Source of the DNA: Nitrospinota bacterium
Lineage (GTDB): Bacteria; UBA8248
Assembly: GCA_029937135.1 (NCBI GenBank)
Contig: JAPYQX010000005.1
Location: forward strand, 1 to 28,556
Length of the DNA stretch: 28,556 nt
Direction: 5' to 3'
Shown in pieces: positions 15,118 to 22,742 of the stretch; the stretch's first letter is position 1; each line of letters opens with the position of its first letter. The position numbers and the translations under genes are program-made. Below the pieces are notes generated by a model that was not told the DNA's origin, did no database searches, and saw only the letters and a program-made list of their open reading frames with translations.

Positions 15118-16938
15118 CTATTCTCCGCGTTTGATTTTTTCGATTTCCCGGGTGACGATTTTTTCGACCATACCGGGAAGCTGTTCGACGACCATGGTCT
15201 CGATTCGCCGGAGGAGAGCGGGCACGATCGCCTCGACAGTTCGCTCCAGGCTTTTCTGAATGCCCGAGGTGGCGAGGTCTCCGCCGTCGGCATCCCCGGA
15301 AGGGGGAGCTTCGGCGACAGGCGCCGCTTCATCGGCCCCGGCGGGAGGGAAATCCACCGGAAGCGGCGAAAAAAGTTCTTCCTCGAGGGTGGTGTCCGCG
15401 TCCTCTTCCTCTGAAAGGGTATCAAGGGCGGGGGCCGCATCATCGCTCGTTTCATCCGTTTCCTCATCGGTGGGGATAGCGAAAATTTCGGGCGATTCGG
15501 GCGGCGTTTCATGCTCCGAATCCTCCTCGATTTCGAGTTGATCCCAGAAGGCCTCGTCTAAAAGGTCTTCTTCCGTCCCCAGGGTCTCCCCGGGCAGGAC
15601 TTCTGGAATGGCGGGCTCATTCGCTGCCTCCTCGGAAAGCTCTTCCTGAATCGAGGCGAGTTGCTCCTCGGCTGCCTGTATCTGATCGTCGGCCAGGTGC
15701 TCAAGGCCGCCTTCGTCAACGTCGTCGGGCGCCTCGAAGTCGGCTGCAAGCTCGGATTGCAGGACGGCGAGTTCGGTTTCCGCCTCCTCCAAACCGGGAG
15801 GGTCGTCCATATCGGTCAATAAGGATTCGACCGTGGTTTCCGCCGAAGAATCATCTTCCAGGGACGCATCATCCTCGGACAGGGATTCGAGTTCATTGGA
15901 AAGAGCGTTTTCCGCTGCCAGAAGGGTTGCATCAATGTCTTCATCAAGGGCGGCATCCAGAGCGGAAGGGGCGGCCTCGCCCGCATCAGCCTCGGGGGCC
16001 CCGGCTTCGGAGTCGCCATCTTCAGGATCGCCAGTTTCATCGTCTTCGTCGCCGATGGCGGCAAGATCGTCCGCGAGAGCGTTTTCTATCGCCAATTGAG
16101 TGGGGTCGAGTTCCTCCTCGCCCGCGCCCGCCGCCGGCGCTTTGGCGGCCTCACCCGAGATATTTTCTCCGCTCTCATCGTCGCCCTCGTCGAAATCATC
16201 CAGGAATTCATCCAGCCCCATATTCGCCAGGGGGCCTCCCTCCTCGTCGGCGGCGGCTTCGGCTTCAGCAGGCGCATTGGGGGCGCTTTCTTCTTCGGGG
16301 GCGTCCCCGGCGGCGCCTTCGGCCGCTGACGGCGGAATTTCGAGGGCTGCGTCCTTGCCGAGGCTCTCGTCCATGAGATCCTCGTCCATATCCCCAAAAT
16401 CGAGCGGAGCATCCCCGGCGCCTGTTTCCTCGTCCAGCTCGGAGGGCATATCGGTCTCGTCGAAAATATTCTCCTCGCCCTCCGCGGGGGCCACTGCCGT
16501 GGGGGCCACCACCGGGGGGACTATCGCCATGGTGGGGTCCGCCGCCTCGGCGGCCTTATCGCCGCCGCCTGACGCGGCCAGCGCCTTTTCGACCTCGGCG
16601 AGCAGGCTCTCGGGCTCGAAAGGTTTGGTGAGCACCCCGATGGCTCCGGCCGCGACGGCTTCCTCGTCGGTGACTTCCTCCTTGGCGCCAGCGAGAAGAA
16701 GGACGGGGATAGCGGCCAGATCGGCATCCTCCTTGAGGGTACGGCACAGATCGAACCCGCTGCTTCTCTTGAATTTTGTGCTGGCCAGAATGAAATCGGG
16801 CTTGAGGCTCCGGGCGAGGGTTAATGCCTCTTCGATGTCCTCGGCGGAGTAGACGGATATATCGCGCCCCTCCATCGTCAACTCCACGACGCGATGAATC
16901 AGGGGGCTTTCGTCCACCAGAAGTAGGTTGCTCGCCAT
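15118..16938 (-). CDS. Degenerate receiver-domain protein with long acidic region
   Basis: 606 residues. Residues 1-121 look like a response regulator receiver: NLLLVDESPLIHRVVE start, an alpha/beta pattern, GFDLCRTLKED, and VLTKPFEPESLL with the conserved Lys (K105). The phosphoacceptor position holds Ser (S53, in DFILASTKF), and the switch Thr/Ser position is Ala (A83), so ordinary phosphorylation is unlikely. Residues about 125-555 are acidic, Ala/Glu/Asp-rich and probably disordered, with a repeated helical module (near 281-300, 339-358, 387-402, 419-438). An amphipathic C-terminal segment (about 560-606, ERTVEAIVPALLRRIETMV) looks structured. The ATG at 16938 has GGAG upstream. It lies 3 bases before valS. 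The function is unknown; a scaffold or protein-interaction role is inference. Confidence 0.85.
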   Translation of the reverse strand: MASNLLLVDESPLIHRVVELTMEGRDISVYSAEDIEEALTLARSLKPDFILASTKFKRSSGFDLCRTLKEDADLAAIPVLLLAGAKEEVTDEEAVAAGAIGVLTKPFEPESLLAEVEKALAASGGGDKAAEAADPTMAIVPPVVAPTAVAPAEGEENIFDETDMPSELDEETGAGDAPLDFGDMDEDLMDESLGKDAALEIPPSAAEGAAGDAPEEESAPNAPAEAEAAADEEGGPLANMGLDEFLDDFDEGDDESGENISGEAAKAPAAGAGEEELDPTQLAIENALADDLAAIGDEDDETGDPEDGDSEAGAPEADAGEAAPSALDAALDEDIDATLLAAENALSNELESLSEDDASLEDDSSAETTVESLLTDMDDPPGLEEAETELAVLQSELAADFEAPDDVDEGGLEHLADDQIQAAEEQLASIQEELSEEAANEPAIPEVLPGETLGTEEDLLDEAFWDQLEIEEDSEHETPPESPEIFAIPTDEETDETSDDAAPALDTLSEEEDADTTLEEELFSPLPVDFPPAGADEAAPVAEAPPSGDADGGDLATSGIQKSLERTVEAIVPALLRRIETMVVEQLPGMVEKIVTREIEKIKRGE

Positions 16939-17031
16939 CGGTGTCAATCTCCGCCCGGGCGCCGGCCGGATGTGGGGCGTGATGCAAGATTCGGGGCGGG
17001 GCGCTGACCGTAAAGGCATCCAGCCGCGTCA

Positions 17032-17060
17032 AATAAAAAATGAAATACAAATACAGCCAA
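17032..17060 (-). promoter_or_regulatory. Possible promoter for the pseudo-receiver-valS-birA-coaX group
   Basis: On the minus strand TTGGCT (17060-17055) is followed after 17 bases by TTTATT (17037-17032). It falls in the only sizeable gap (151 bases) between mltG and the pseudo-receiver gene, in an AT-rich stretch. The match to consensus is modest. Confidence 0.3.
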
Positions 17061-17062
17061 AA

Positions 17063-17089
17063 TCCGCTAAATCATGCCATTTCCGCTAA
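17063..17089. repeat. Pair of TCCGCTAA direct repeats
   Basis: TCCGCTAA occurs at 17063-17070 and 17082-17089, 19 bases apart, just past the mltG stop and just upstream of the possible promoter at 17032-17060. This could be an operator or chance. Confidence 0.4.
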
Positions 17090-18211
17090 TTACCGGTCAA
17101 CCTTCCCTTTTCGAAGTTGATAGCGGCGAACCGCGCTCCGGTGCTCCTTGTAGGAGCGCGAGAATTTGTGCCCACCCCGCCGGGTAGCGACGAAATAGAG
17201 ATAGTCCACCGGGGCCGGATGAAGGGCCGCCCGGATGGAGGCGAAACCGGGGCTGGCAATCGGGCCGGGGGGCAATCCTTTGTAGCGGTATGTGTTGTAG
17301 GGGGAATCATAGGCCAGGTCCCGGCGGCGGATGTTTCCATCGAAATTGGGCAGGGCGTAAATGACGGTGGGGTCGCTCTGGAGGCGCATCTTCCGCCGGA
17401 GCCGGTTCACGAACACGGCGGCTACTATCGGGCGCTCGGATTCCACCGAGGTTTCTTTTTCGATGATCGAGGCCAGGGTTAGCGTCTGGTGAATGGTCAG
17501 ATTCCGCTCGGCCGCCCGGCGGCGCAGTTCGGGTCCGAATTTTCGTCGAAGGGTGTCCACCATCCGAACGAGGATTTTTCGCGGCGGAGTCTCCAGCGGA
17601 AAGCGGTAGGTATCGGGAAATAGATAGCCCTCGAGCGAGGCAGCCTGAATCTTGAGGGAGGCGAGGAAAGCGGAATCGGCGGCCAGCGCGAGGACTTTCC
17701 GCCGGGAGCCGAAGCCTGCTTTTTCGATGGCCGAGGCGATTTCCTGGAGATTGTACCCCTCGGGAATGGTGAGGGTGAACTGGGCAACCCGGCCCTCGGT
17801 GATGTCCTGGTAAATATGCCGGGGAGTCATCGACGGACTGAGGGAGTACGCGCCCACGTGAATCCGGTCGGCGCCGCCACGCAGGCGGGCCTGAAGCCGG
17901 AACAGGTTCGGGTCGCGGATAAGCTTCGCCTCCCGGAGGGCCCGGGAAATTTCCCCAAGCCCCATTCCGGATTTTGCCCTGAAAATAATATTTTTCTTCC
18001 CAGGCGGGGCGGCCGGAAGATCGAAATCCCGCTCGATATACCAGTAAGCCCCGCCCGTGGCGACGGCGACGGCGAGGGCGAGCGTCGATAAAGCAGAGAT
18101 GAAAAAAAGGCGGCGGGACTTTCCGCCGAAATGCGAGGGGGGAGGGGTATCGTCCCTCGGGTCGTCCTGTTTGCCCTCGCCCAAGGGCGGGGCCGGTCCG
18201 TCTTCGTTCAA
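17090..18211 (-). CDS. mltG: Endolytic murein transglycosylase MltG
   Basis: 373 residues. MltG cleaves nascent glycan strands at the inner membrane and sets strand length. A cytoplasmic Pro/Asp-rich N-terminus (1-30) precedes one membrane segment (about 35-57) and then a LysM-like region (GMGLGEISRALREAKLI). The YceG catalytic domain has SLEGYLFPDTYRF, LTLASIIEKET (catalytic E251), LQSDPTVIYAL and SPYNTYRYKGLPPGPIASPG. All expected motifs are intact. The start is TTG at 18211, overlapping the ruvX stop as TTGA. Confidence 0.97.
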   Translation of the reverse strand: MNEDGPAPPLGEGKQDDPRDDTPPPSHFGGKSRRLFFISALSTLALAVAVATGGAYWYIERDFDLPAAPPGKKNIIFRAKSGMGLGEISRALREAKLIRDPNLFRLQARLRGGADRIHVGAYSLSPSMTPRHIYQDITEGRVAQFTLTIPEGYNLQEIASAIEKAGFGSRRKVLALAADSAFLASLKIQAASLEGYLFPDTYRFPLETPPRKILVRMVDTLRRKFGPELRRRAAERNLTIHQTLTLASIIEKETSVESERPIVAAVFVNRLRRKMRLQSDPTVIYALPNFDGNIRRRDLAYDSPYNTYRYKGLPPGPIASPGFASIRAALHPAPVDYLYFVATRRGGHKFSRSYKEHRSAVRRYQLRKGKVDR

Positions 18212-18642
18212 GGGCGGAGCCTCGCCGTGCTCTTGAGGTCCAGGTAGCCCTGGAGGATGAGTTGGGCCGCGATGATATCGCGGCGCTCCTTGCGGCGGCT
18301 TCGCCGCACATCCATCTCGAGGAGGACGCGCTCGGCCTCAAAGGAGCTTAGGCGCTCATCACAGGCCTCGACCTTGATGTCCAAAAGCTTTCGGAGCCGT
18401 GAGATAAACCGGCGGGTGCGTTTTGTCTGGGGCGAATCGCTGCCCGAGAGGTTGAGCGGAAGGCCGACGATGACACGCTCGACTTCGTGGGTTTTGGCGA
18501 GTTCTTCGACCTCGGAGGCCACCTGCGCGTCGGTTTCGCGTCTGATGGTATCGAGCGGCTGGGCGGTGATGCCCAGCGGGTCGCTCAGAGCAAGCCCGAT
18601 CCTTTTTTCTCCGTAGTCGAGCGCCATGATTCGTGGAATCAT
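18208..18642 (-). CDS. ruvX: Putative Holliday junction resolvase / pre-16S rRNA nuclease YqgF
   Basis: 144 residues, family size. The RNase H-like motifs are present: IMALDYGEKRIGLALSDPLG (D9), VIVGLPLNLSGSDSPQT, DERLSSFEAERVL, and DIIAAQLILQGYLD. Family members process the 16S rRNA 5' end in E. coli (YqgF) and have been proposed as junction resolvases. The ATG overlaps the tolC stop (ATGA, 18639-18642), and its own stop overlaps mltG. The ruvX-mltG pairing is common. Confidence 0.95.
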   Translation of the reverse strand: MIPRIMALDYGEKRIGLALSDPLGITAQPLDTIRRETDAQVASEVEELAKTHEVERVIVGLPLNLSGSDSPQTKRTRRFISRLRKLLDIKVEACDERLSSFEAERVLLEMDVRRSRRKERRDIIAAQLILQGYLDLKSTARLRP

Positions 18643-20270
18643 GGTTTTTGGCCCGACATGCCTTTTCGGGGGTCGCCCAGCGTGATTTTGAATCGCTTGA
18701 AGGTGGTATAGGTGGCGCGTCCCAGCTGGGCGAGACTTTTGTTGTAATCGACGAGAGCCTGGACTTCGTTGGTTTGGGCGTTCGCCACGTTCTCCTGGTC
18801 CTCGAGGATATCCCTGCTCGTGGAGAGGCCGACCTTGAATTTTTTCTCCTGGGAATCGAGCCGCTCCTCCGCTAACCGGCGGGCGAGGCGGGAGGCCTCG
18901 ATGCGCTTGGCGTCGGTGCGCACCTGCCGCACGCTTCGGCGGACTTCCTCGATGATCGATTGCTCGAGTTGGGTGAACGAGGAGTTGGCGCGCTGAAGCT
19001 CGAGGCGCGCCTTGTCGAACTTCGCCTTCGCGTCGCGGTTTCCGAGGGGGTGCCGGAGGGAGAGGCCGCCCTCGAAGGTATAACCCTTGTTCCTGGATTG
19101 GCGGTCGATAGATTTCCCGAAGGACCTTCCTACCCCCTGGTTGGACGCGCTGGCGGAGAGGTCGAGCTGGGGGAGAAGGTTCTGGCGGTCGCGCTTGAGC
19201 TGAATCCGGCTCTTCTTGATTTCAAGCCTTGCATTCTCCAGATCGGCCCTTCTTTTGAGGGCTTCCATCGTGGAGGACATTTCCTTGACGCGAACCGGCG
19301 TGAATCGAGCCTCGTCGGACGGGATGATGCGGAGCCCCCACGAGGAAAGATTGTCCGAAACATTCAGGATTTTTTTCAGGGCGTCCTCGCGGTCCTGCAC
19401 CTGGCGCTCGGCGACGATGACCTCCTCCTCCCGACGGGCGACGGTGGCCTCGGCCTCGAGAATTTCGATGGGAGCGAGCGTGCCCACATCAACCTGAATC
19501 TGGTTGCGGCGGCGAAGGTCCTTCGCGAGCCCCAGCGATTTCCCCCGGAACGCGAGATTCGAGATGGAGAACACAAGGTCCCAGTAGGCCTGCTCCACGC
19601 TGTCGATGACAGAGATCACGCGATCACGGTAGAGGAGCAGGGACTGGTCCAACGAGAAAGTGGCCACCCGGATATCGGCATTGTTGACATCGATACCGAA
19701 GTTTTTGAGAAGAGGTTGTGAGATCGAGAGGGTGAGGCTCGAGTCGAGGTCCGGGTTGATGGTTTTTTTTGTGGAATTGGAGTTCTCCCTCACCGTCTGG
19801 AAGATGATAGATATGTCAGCGCCGGTGGCGAGCCTCTTCTGGATGCCGGCGGAGACTGTCTGCTCGCTGGTGGTTTGCCGACCGCTACTCGTAAGGAGGC
19901 CGCTCGGGGTGTCGGTCTTCGATTTTTCGGTATTGACCGCGGACGTGAATGCGGGGTCGAAGACGGATTCTTGTTCAACCACCTCCCTCTCGCGGATGCG
20001 GGGGTTGTGGGCCTCGATAGTGATGTCGAAATTTCGCGCGAGGGCCAGCGTCACGGCCTCGCGGAGGGAAATCTTGAGGCGCCGTCCCGATACCGCGGGG
20101 GCCCGGGAGGGCGCGGAGGGCCGCTGGAAGAAGAGCTTCTTGATTGGTGGTTCCGAGATGATCGGAGCCTCCGGGACCAGGGGCGCTGGCGCCCCCCATG
20201 CGGCGGCCACCGGGAAAATAAAAAGGATGGCTATGAATCGTGTGAGTAATAAAAATCTCGTTTTTTTCAT
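18639..20270 (-). CDS. TolC-family outer membrane efflux protein
   Basis: 543 residues. A signal peptide (about 1-26, ending near AAAWGAP) is followed by a Pro-rich linker (about 27-60). Two outer membrane efflux repeats follow, with long heptad helices: ISLREAVTLALARNFDI, LTLSISQPLLKNFG, QAYWDLVFSISNLAFRGKSL, QVDVGTLAPIEILEAEATVARREEEV, and later FKVGLSTSRDILEDQENV. This matches TolC-type trimeric channels for efflux or type I secretion. No membrane fusion protein or inner-membrane pump is adjacent, so the partner is unknown. The ATG at 20270 follows AAGGAAA at a rather long spacing. It opens the long minus-strand series. Confidence 0.93.
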   Translation of the reverse strand: MKKTRFLLLTRFIAILFIFPVAAAWGAPAPLVPEAPIISEPPIKKLFFQRPSAPSRAPAVSGRRLKISLREAVTLALARNFDITIEAHNPRIREREVVEQESVFDPAFTSAVNTEKSKTDTPSGLLTSSGRQTTSEQTVSAGIQKRLATGADISIIFQTVRENSNSTKKTINPDLDSSLTLSISQPLLKNFGIDVNNADIRVATFSLDQSLLLYRDRVISVIDSVEQAYWDLVFSISNLAFRGKSLGLAKDLRRRNQIQVDVGTLAPIEILEAEATVARREEEVIVAERQVQDREDALKKILNVSDNLSSWGLRIIPSDEARFTPVRVKEMSSTMEALKRRADLENARLEIKKSRIQLKRDRQNLLPQLDLSASASNQGVGRSFGKSIDRQSRNKGYTFEGGLSLRHPLGNRDAKAKFDKARLELQRANSSFTQLEQSIIEEVRRSVRQVRTDAKRIEASRLARRLAEERLDSQEKKFKVGLSTSRDILEDQENVANAQTNEVQALVDYNKSLAQLGRATYTTFKRFKITLGDPRKGMSGQKP

Positions 20271-20610
20271 AGCGCGTATGAATTTCCTTTTTAAAAATTA
20301 AGTGGCCGCGCGCGATTCGCTTGTTAATTCTACGGACGGGCCTGGCCAGCCAGTCATTTGAAAACCAGTGCTCATTGTGGCCTTTCGCTCCAGCATCATC
20401 CTACTCAAAAGGGCACGGACTATGCAACGAAAGCGTGAGGGTGTATTTCTTCTTCTTTTGGACGGTTGGGGTTCCGTCTGGGCTGGCGGCGCCACTTGGG
20501 CCAACCGGAGGGCCTTTTTCTTGCGGCGGCCCGAGCCACTCTGTTAATAATGGGTCCACCGGCGGAAGCGCCGGGCTCGGCCCATTCAAATCTTTAGAGG
20601 ATTTCTTTCC
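20271..20610. other. Divergent intergenic region between tolC and ribF
   Basis: 340 bases without a convincing gene. It must contain the promoters of both tolC and ribF. On the minus strand TAGAAT near 20333 is a fair -10 without a good -35. The ribF side holds a long hairpin (20549-20586). Open frames in this stretch have no recognisable protein features. Confidence 0.5.
20549..20586 (+). promoter_or_regulatory. Two-part hairpin in front of ribF
   Basis: Outer arms AATGGGTC (20549) and GGCCCATT (20579) pair with one T-G wobble. Inner arms CCGGCG (20559) and CGCCGG (20569) are perfect with a GAAG loop. It ends 24 bases before the ribF TTG. There is no T-run, so it is not a clear terminator. 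It does not show the FMN riboswitch consensus. A leader regulatory element is possible. Confidence 0.45.
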
Positions 20611-21576
20611 TTGGACATCATCCGGGGCGTCGACTCGATGCCCTCCGGGGACGCGCGCACCGTCCTGACCATCGGGAATTTCGACGGCGTTCATCTGGCG
20701 CACCGCCACATTTGCCGCCTGATCAGGGAAGCCGCCTGCGAACGGGGCGGGCGGAGCGCGATCCTCACGTTTGACCCCCATCCCCTCTCGGTTGTCGCCC
20801 CTGATCGGCGCCCTCCATTGATGACGACGCTCGACGAGAAGCTGGCGCGCCTCGAGACCCAAGGTGTTGACCTGGCCATTGTCCAGCCGTTCACGGCCGA
20901 GTTGGCCCGAACCGAGGCTGGTGAGTTCGTGCGTTCCATCCTGCACGAGAGAATCCGCGCCGGGCTCGTCTTCGTCGGCTTCAACTTTCATTTCGGGAAG
21001 GGCGCGGCCGGAAACGTCGCCCTCCTTCGGAGCGAGGGGGAACGGCTCGGTTTCGAGACGCGTATGATCGAAGCGTTCATGTCCGAGGGCCAGAGGGTGA
21101 GCAGCTCGGCCATCCGGAAACTCTTGCTCGCGGGGGAGGTCGAGGAGGCGGCGCGCTTTCTCGGGGGCTATCACGTAATCGAGGGGCCGGTTATCGAGGG
21201 AGACGGCCGGGGGCGGCAGATCGGCGTGCCCACGGCGAACGTCGATTATCCCCCCATTCTGGTTCCGGCGAATGGCGTCTATGCCTGCTGGGTCCGAATC
21301 GGCGGCCGGACGGGCGCGCCGCTTCCGGCGGTGACGAACATCGGCGAGCGGCCCACCTTCGGGGGAAAAAAAATAACAGTCGAGGCCCACCTCCTCGAAG
21401 GGGGCCGGGACCTCTACGGGGAGCGGATTCGCGTCGAATTCGTCTCGCGCCTCCGGGAAGAGAGAAAATTCTCCGGCGCGGACGAGCTTGTCCGGCAAAT
21501 ACGCACCGATATCGAGGTGGGGAAAAAATGCCTCGCCGAAACGCCTCAGCCCGGCGGCGCCCAAACCCCCTCGTAG
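20611..21576 (+). CDS. ribF: Bifunctional riboflavin kinase / FAD synthetase
   Basis: 321 residues, usual length. The N-terminal FAD synthetase half has TIGNFDGVHLAHRHI (nucleotidyltransferase motif), LTFDPHPLSV, FVGFNFHFGKGAAGN and SSSAIRKLL. The C-terminal riboflavin kinase half has GRGRQIGVPTANVDYP, PAVTNIGERPTFGG and VEAHLLEGGRDLYG. Together they make FMN and then FAD. The start is TTG at 20611; the ribosome binding site is weak (AGAGGA about 11 bases upstream). An ATG ten codons in would still leave the core intact. The 3' end overlaps the convergent LysE gene by 31 bases. Confidence 0.95.
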   Translation: MDIIRGVDSMPSGDARTVLTIGNFDGVHLAHRHICRLIREAACERGGRSAILTFDPHPLSVVAPDRRPPLMTTLDEKLARLETQGVDLAIVQPFTAELARTEAGEFVRSILHERIRAGLVFVGFNFHFGKGAAGNVALLRSEGERLGFETRMIEAFMSEGQRVSSSAIRKLLLAGEVEEAARFLGGYHVIEGPVIEGDGRGRQIGVPTANVDYPPILVPANGVYACWVRIGGRTGAPLPAVTNIGERPTFGGKKITVEAHLLEGGRDLYGERIRVEFVSRLREERKFSGADELVRQIRTDIEVGKKCLAETPQPGGAQTPS

Positions 21577-22190
21577 AGAAAAAACGCGGCGAAGGCGAGA
21601 AGTGCCGCCCCGCAACCCGCCTCGATGCGTCCCCACCACCGGGCCCCGAGCCCCTCGCCGCCCCGGTGCGCCGCCCAGGAAAGAAACGTCCCCCAGGCCA
21701 GATCGCAGGCGAGGTGGAGGGCCACCATGCCGAAGATAATCCACCCCGCCGGGATCGCCCGGTCCTCCAGCAAATCTCCCTGGGCGCGGGCGATGAGCCC
21801 GGTCCCCACCGTCAGCCACCAGAGCAGCCAGTAGGGGTTGAAGGCCGTCATGGCCACGCCCTCGAGCACAGGGCCGCGTCCACCCGCGGGCAAGGCCTCT
21901 CCGCCGCCGCCCCGCCGCCAGATCAGACTCACTCCCATCCAGAGAAGGACCGCGCCGCCCGCGATCGAGGTGCCCCGGTAAACGGCGGGCAGCGCGAGAA
22001 ACGGCCCCAGCCCCGCCACCAGGGCGAGGATAAGCGGCGTTTCGGCCATGGCGTGGCCGATGTTGATCCACAGGCCGGCCAGCGGGTCCCGCCGGCCCCG
22101 GGCGAGGGTGACAGCGGTGATGGGGCCGGGGGCCATCACCCCCGACAGCGAGATCACGACCACCATCCCGTAGAAGGTGAGAAGCGCCAC
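21546..22190 (-). CDS. LysE-family amino acid exporter
   Basis: 214 residues with about six hydrophobic segments. It has the LysE/RhtB hallmark near the N-terminus, SGVMAPGPITAVTLARGRR, then GLWINIGHAMAETPLILALV and MTAFNPYWLLWWLTVG. The family exports amino acids or related small molecules across the inner membrane. The substrate cannot be assigned. The start is GTG at 22190, 6 bases after the glutaredoxin-like gene. The 3' end overlaps ribF, on the other strand. Confidence 0.85.
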   Translation of the reverse strand: MALLTFYGMVVVISLSGVMAPGPITAVTLARGRRDPLAGLWINIGHAMAETPLILALVAGLGPFLALPAVYRGTSIAGGAVLLWMGVSLIWRRGGGGEALPAGGRGPVLEGVAMTAFNPYWLLWWLTVGTGLIARAQGDLLEDRAIPAGWIIFGMVALHLACDLAWGTFLSWAAHRGGEGLGARWWGRIEAGCGAALLAFAAFFLYEGVWAPPG

Positions 22191-22196
22191 CGGCGG

Positions 22197-22463
22197 TCAG
22201 CCGTCCCGACGGGCGTTTTTCAGCAGTCGCCGCAGCCTGCGGATGTCGGGGCGGTATTTGAACGCCTTCTCGCTCCCGACGAATCCCACCGGGACCTCTT
22301 CGCCGAAGCGCTCCGCCAGGGCAGGGTCGGAATCCACATCAATCTCCTCGATTTCGATTTCTCTGAGCCGGGCGCGAATCTCGGCCTTTGCCTCATCGCA
22401 AAGGTGGCAATTTGCCCGGGTGTAGATAATCAGCCTGTCCGGAGAAAAATGGGGATGAGACAT
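22197..22463 (-). CDS. Glutaredoxin-like (DUF836-type) protein
   Basis: 88 residues from the ATG at 22463; a GTG two codons earlier is possible. LIIYTRANCHLCDEAKAEI carries a CxxC motif (C19, C22) after the first strand, and VPVGFVGSE contains the likely cis-Pro of a thioredoxin fold. This suits a small glutaredoxin-family thiol protein; the redox partner is unknown. It is probably cotranscribed with the LysE gene. Confidence 0.8.
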   Translation of the reverse strand: MSHPHFSPDRLIIYTRANCHLCDEAKAEIRARLREIEIEEIDVDSDPALAERFGEEVPVGFVGSEKAFKYRPDIRRLRRLLKNARRDG

Positions 22464-22504
22464 CACTCGCCCGAGGGTGTGCGCCCTGAAAATGAAACTG
22501 CCCG

Positions 22505-22529
22505 GACCGAGCGGCCCTGCCGCTCGGTC
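22505..22529. promoter_or_regulatory. Perfect 11-bp dyad upstream of the tRNA-Leu promoter
   Basis: GACCGAGCGGC (22505-22515) and GCCGCTCGGTC (22519-22529) are perfect inverted repeats around a 3-base loop. The dyad ends 3 bases before the TTGACA of the tRNA-Leu promoter. There is no T-run on either side. It may be an operator or an upstream transcription barrier. Confidence 0.55.
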
Positions 22530-22532
22530 ACC

Positions 22533-22561
22533 TTGACATTATAGGCCGGGCTTCTTATATA
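22533..22561 (+). promoter_or_regulatory. Near-consensus sigma70 promoter for tRNA-Leu
   Basis: A perfect TTGACA (22533-22538), a 17-base spacer and TATATA (22556-22561) lie just upstream of the tRNA. The tRNA 5' end (22572) is 10 bases past the -10, so the transcript has almost no leader. It is the strongest promoter seen in the window. Confidence 0.9.
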
Positions 22562-22571
22562 CGCTTCCTGT

Positions 22572-22658
22572 GCCCGAGTGGCGGAACTGGTAGACGCGCT
22601 AGGTTCAGGTCCTAGTGTGCTTCGGCATGTGGAGGTTCAAATCCTCTCTCGGGCACCA
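22572..22658 (+). tRNA. tRNA-Leu (anticodon CAG)
   Basis: An 87-base class II tRNA with encoded CCA. The acceptor arms GCCCGAG (22572-22578) and CTCGGGC (22648-22654) pair perfectly. The D-arm contains AACTGGTAGAC. The anticodon stem is CTAGG/CCTAG with loop TTCAGGT, giving CAG at 22606-22608, which reads CUG. A long variable arm with a TTCG loop is typical of tRNA-Leu. The T-arm has GGTTCAAATCC. The G after the anticodon fits a TrmD substrate. Confidence 0.98.
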
Positions 22659-22674
22659 ATTAAAACCCCATCCG

Positions 22675-22706
22675 CCGGGCTGAAATATCGTTTTTCCCGG
22701 TTTTTT
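22675..22706 (+). terminator. Probable terminator after tRNA-Leu
   Basis: CCGGG (22675-22679) pairs with CCCGG (22696-22700) across a 16-base AT-rich loop and is followed by six T residues (22701-22706). The short stem and long loop make it modest, but the location is right. On the minus strand it may also help end the small membrane protein transcript. Confidence 0.55.
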
Positions 22707-22742
22707 GCGTTGTGCCCTTCGTCTTCTCCCGTCCGGGTAGTG

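Noticed and set aside
20541..20610. FMN riboswitch before ribF
   Set aside because: Some CCGGCGG-like bases recall the element, but the conserved blocks and multi-stem layout were not found.
20321..20668. 115-residue frame between tolC and ribF
   Set aside because: It overlaps the ribF start, has Ser/Gly/Pro/Phe-rich composition and no ribosome binding site or homology pattern.
20401..22071. 556-residue minus-strand open frame opposite ribF
   Set aside because: It covers ribF on one side and part of LysE in another frame. It is Arg/Gly/Pro-rich with no domain; it is a codon-bias shadow.
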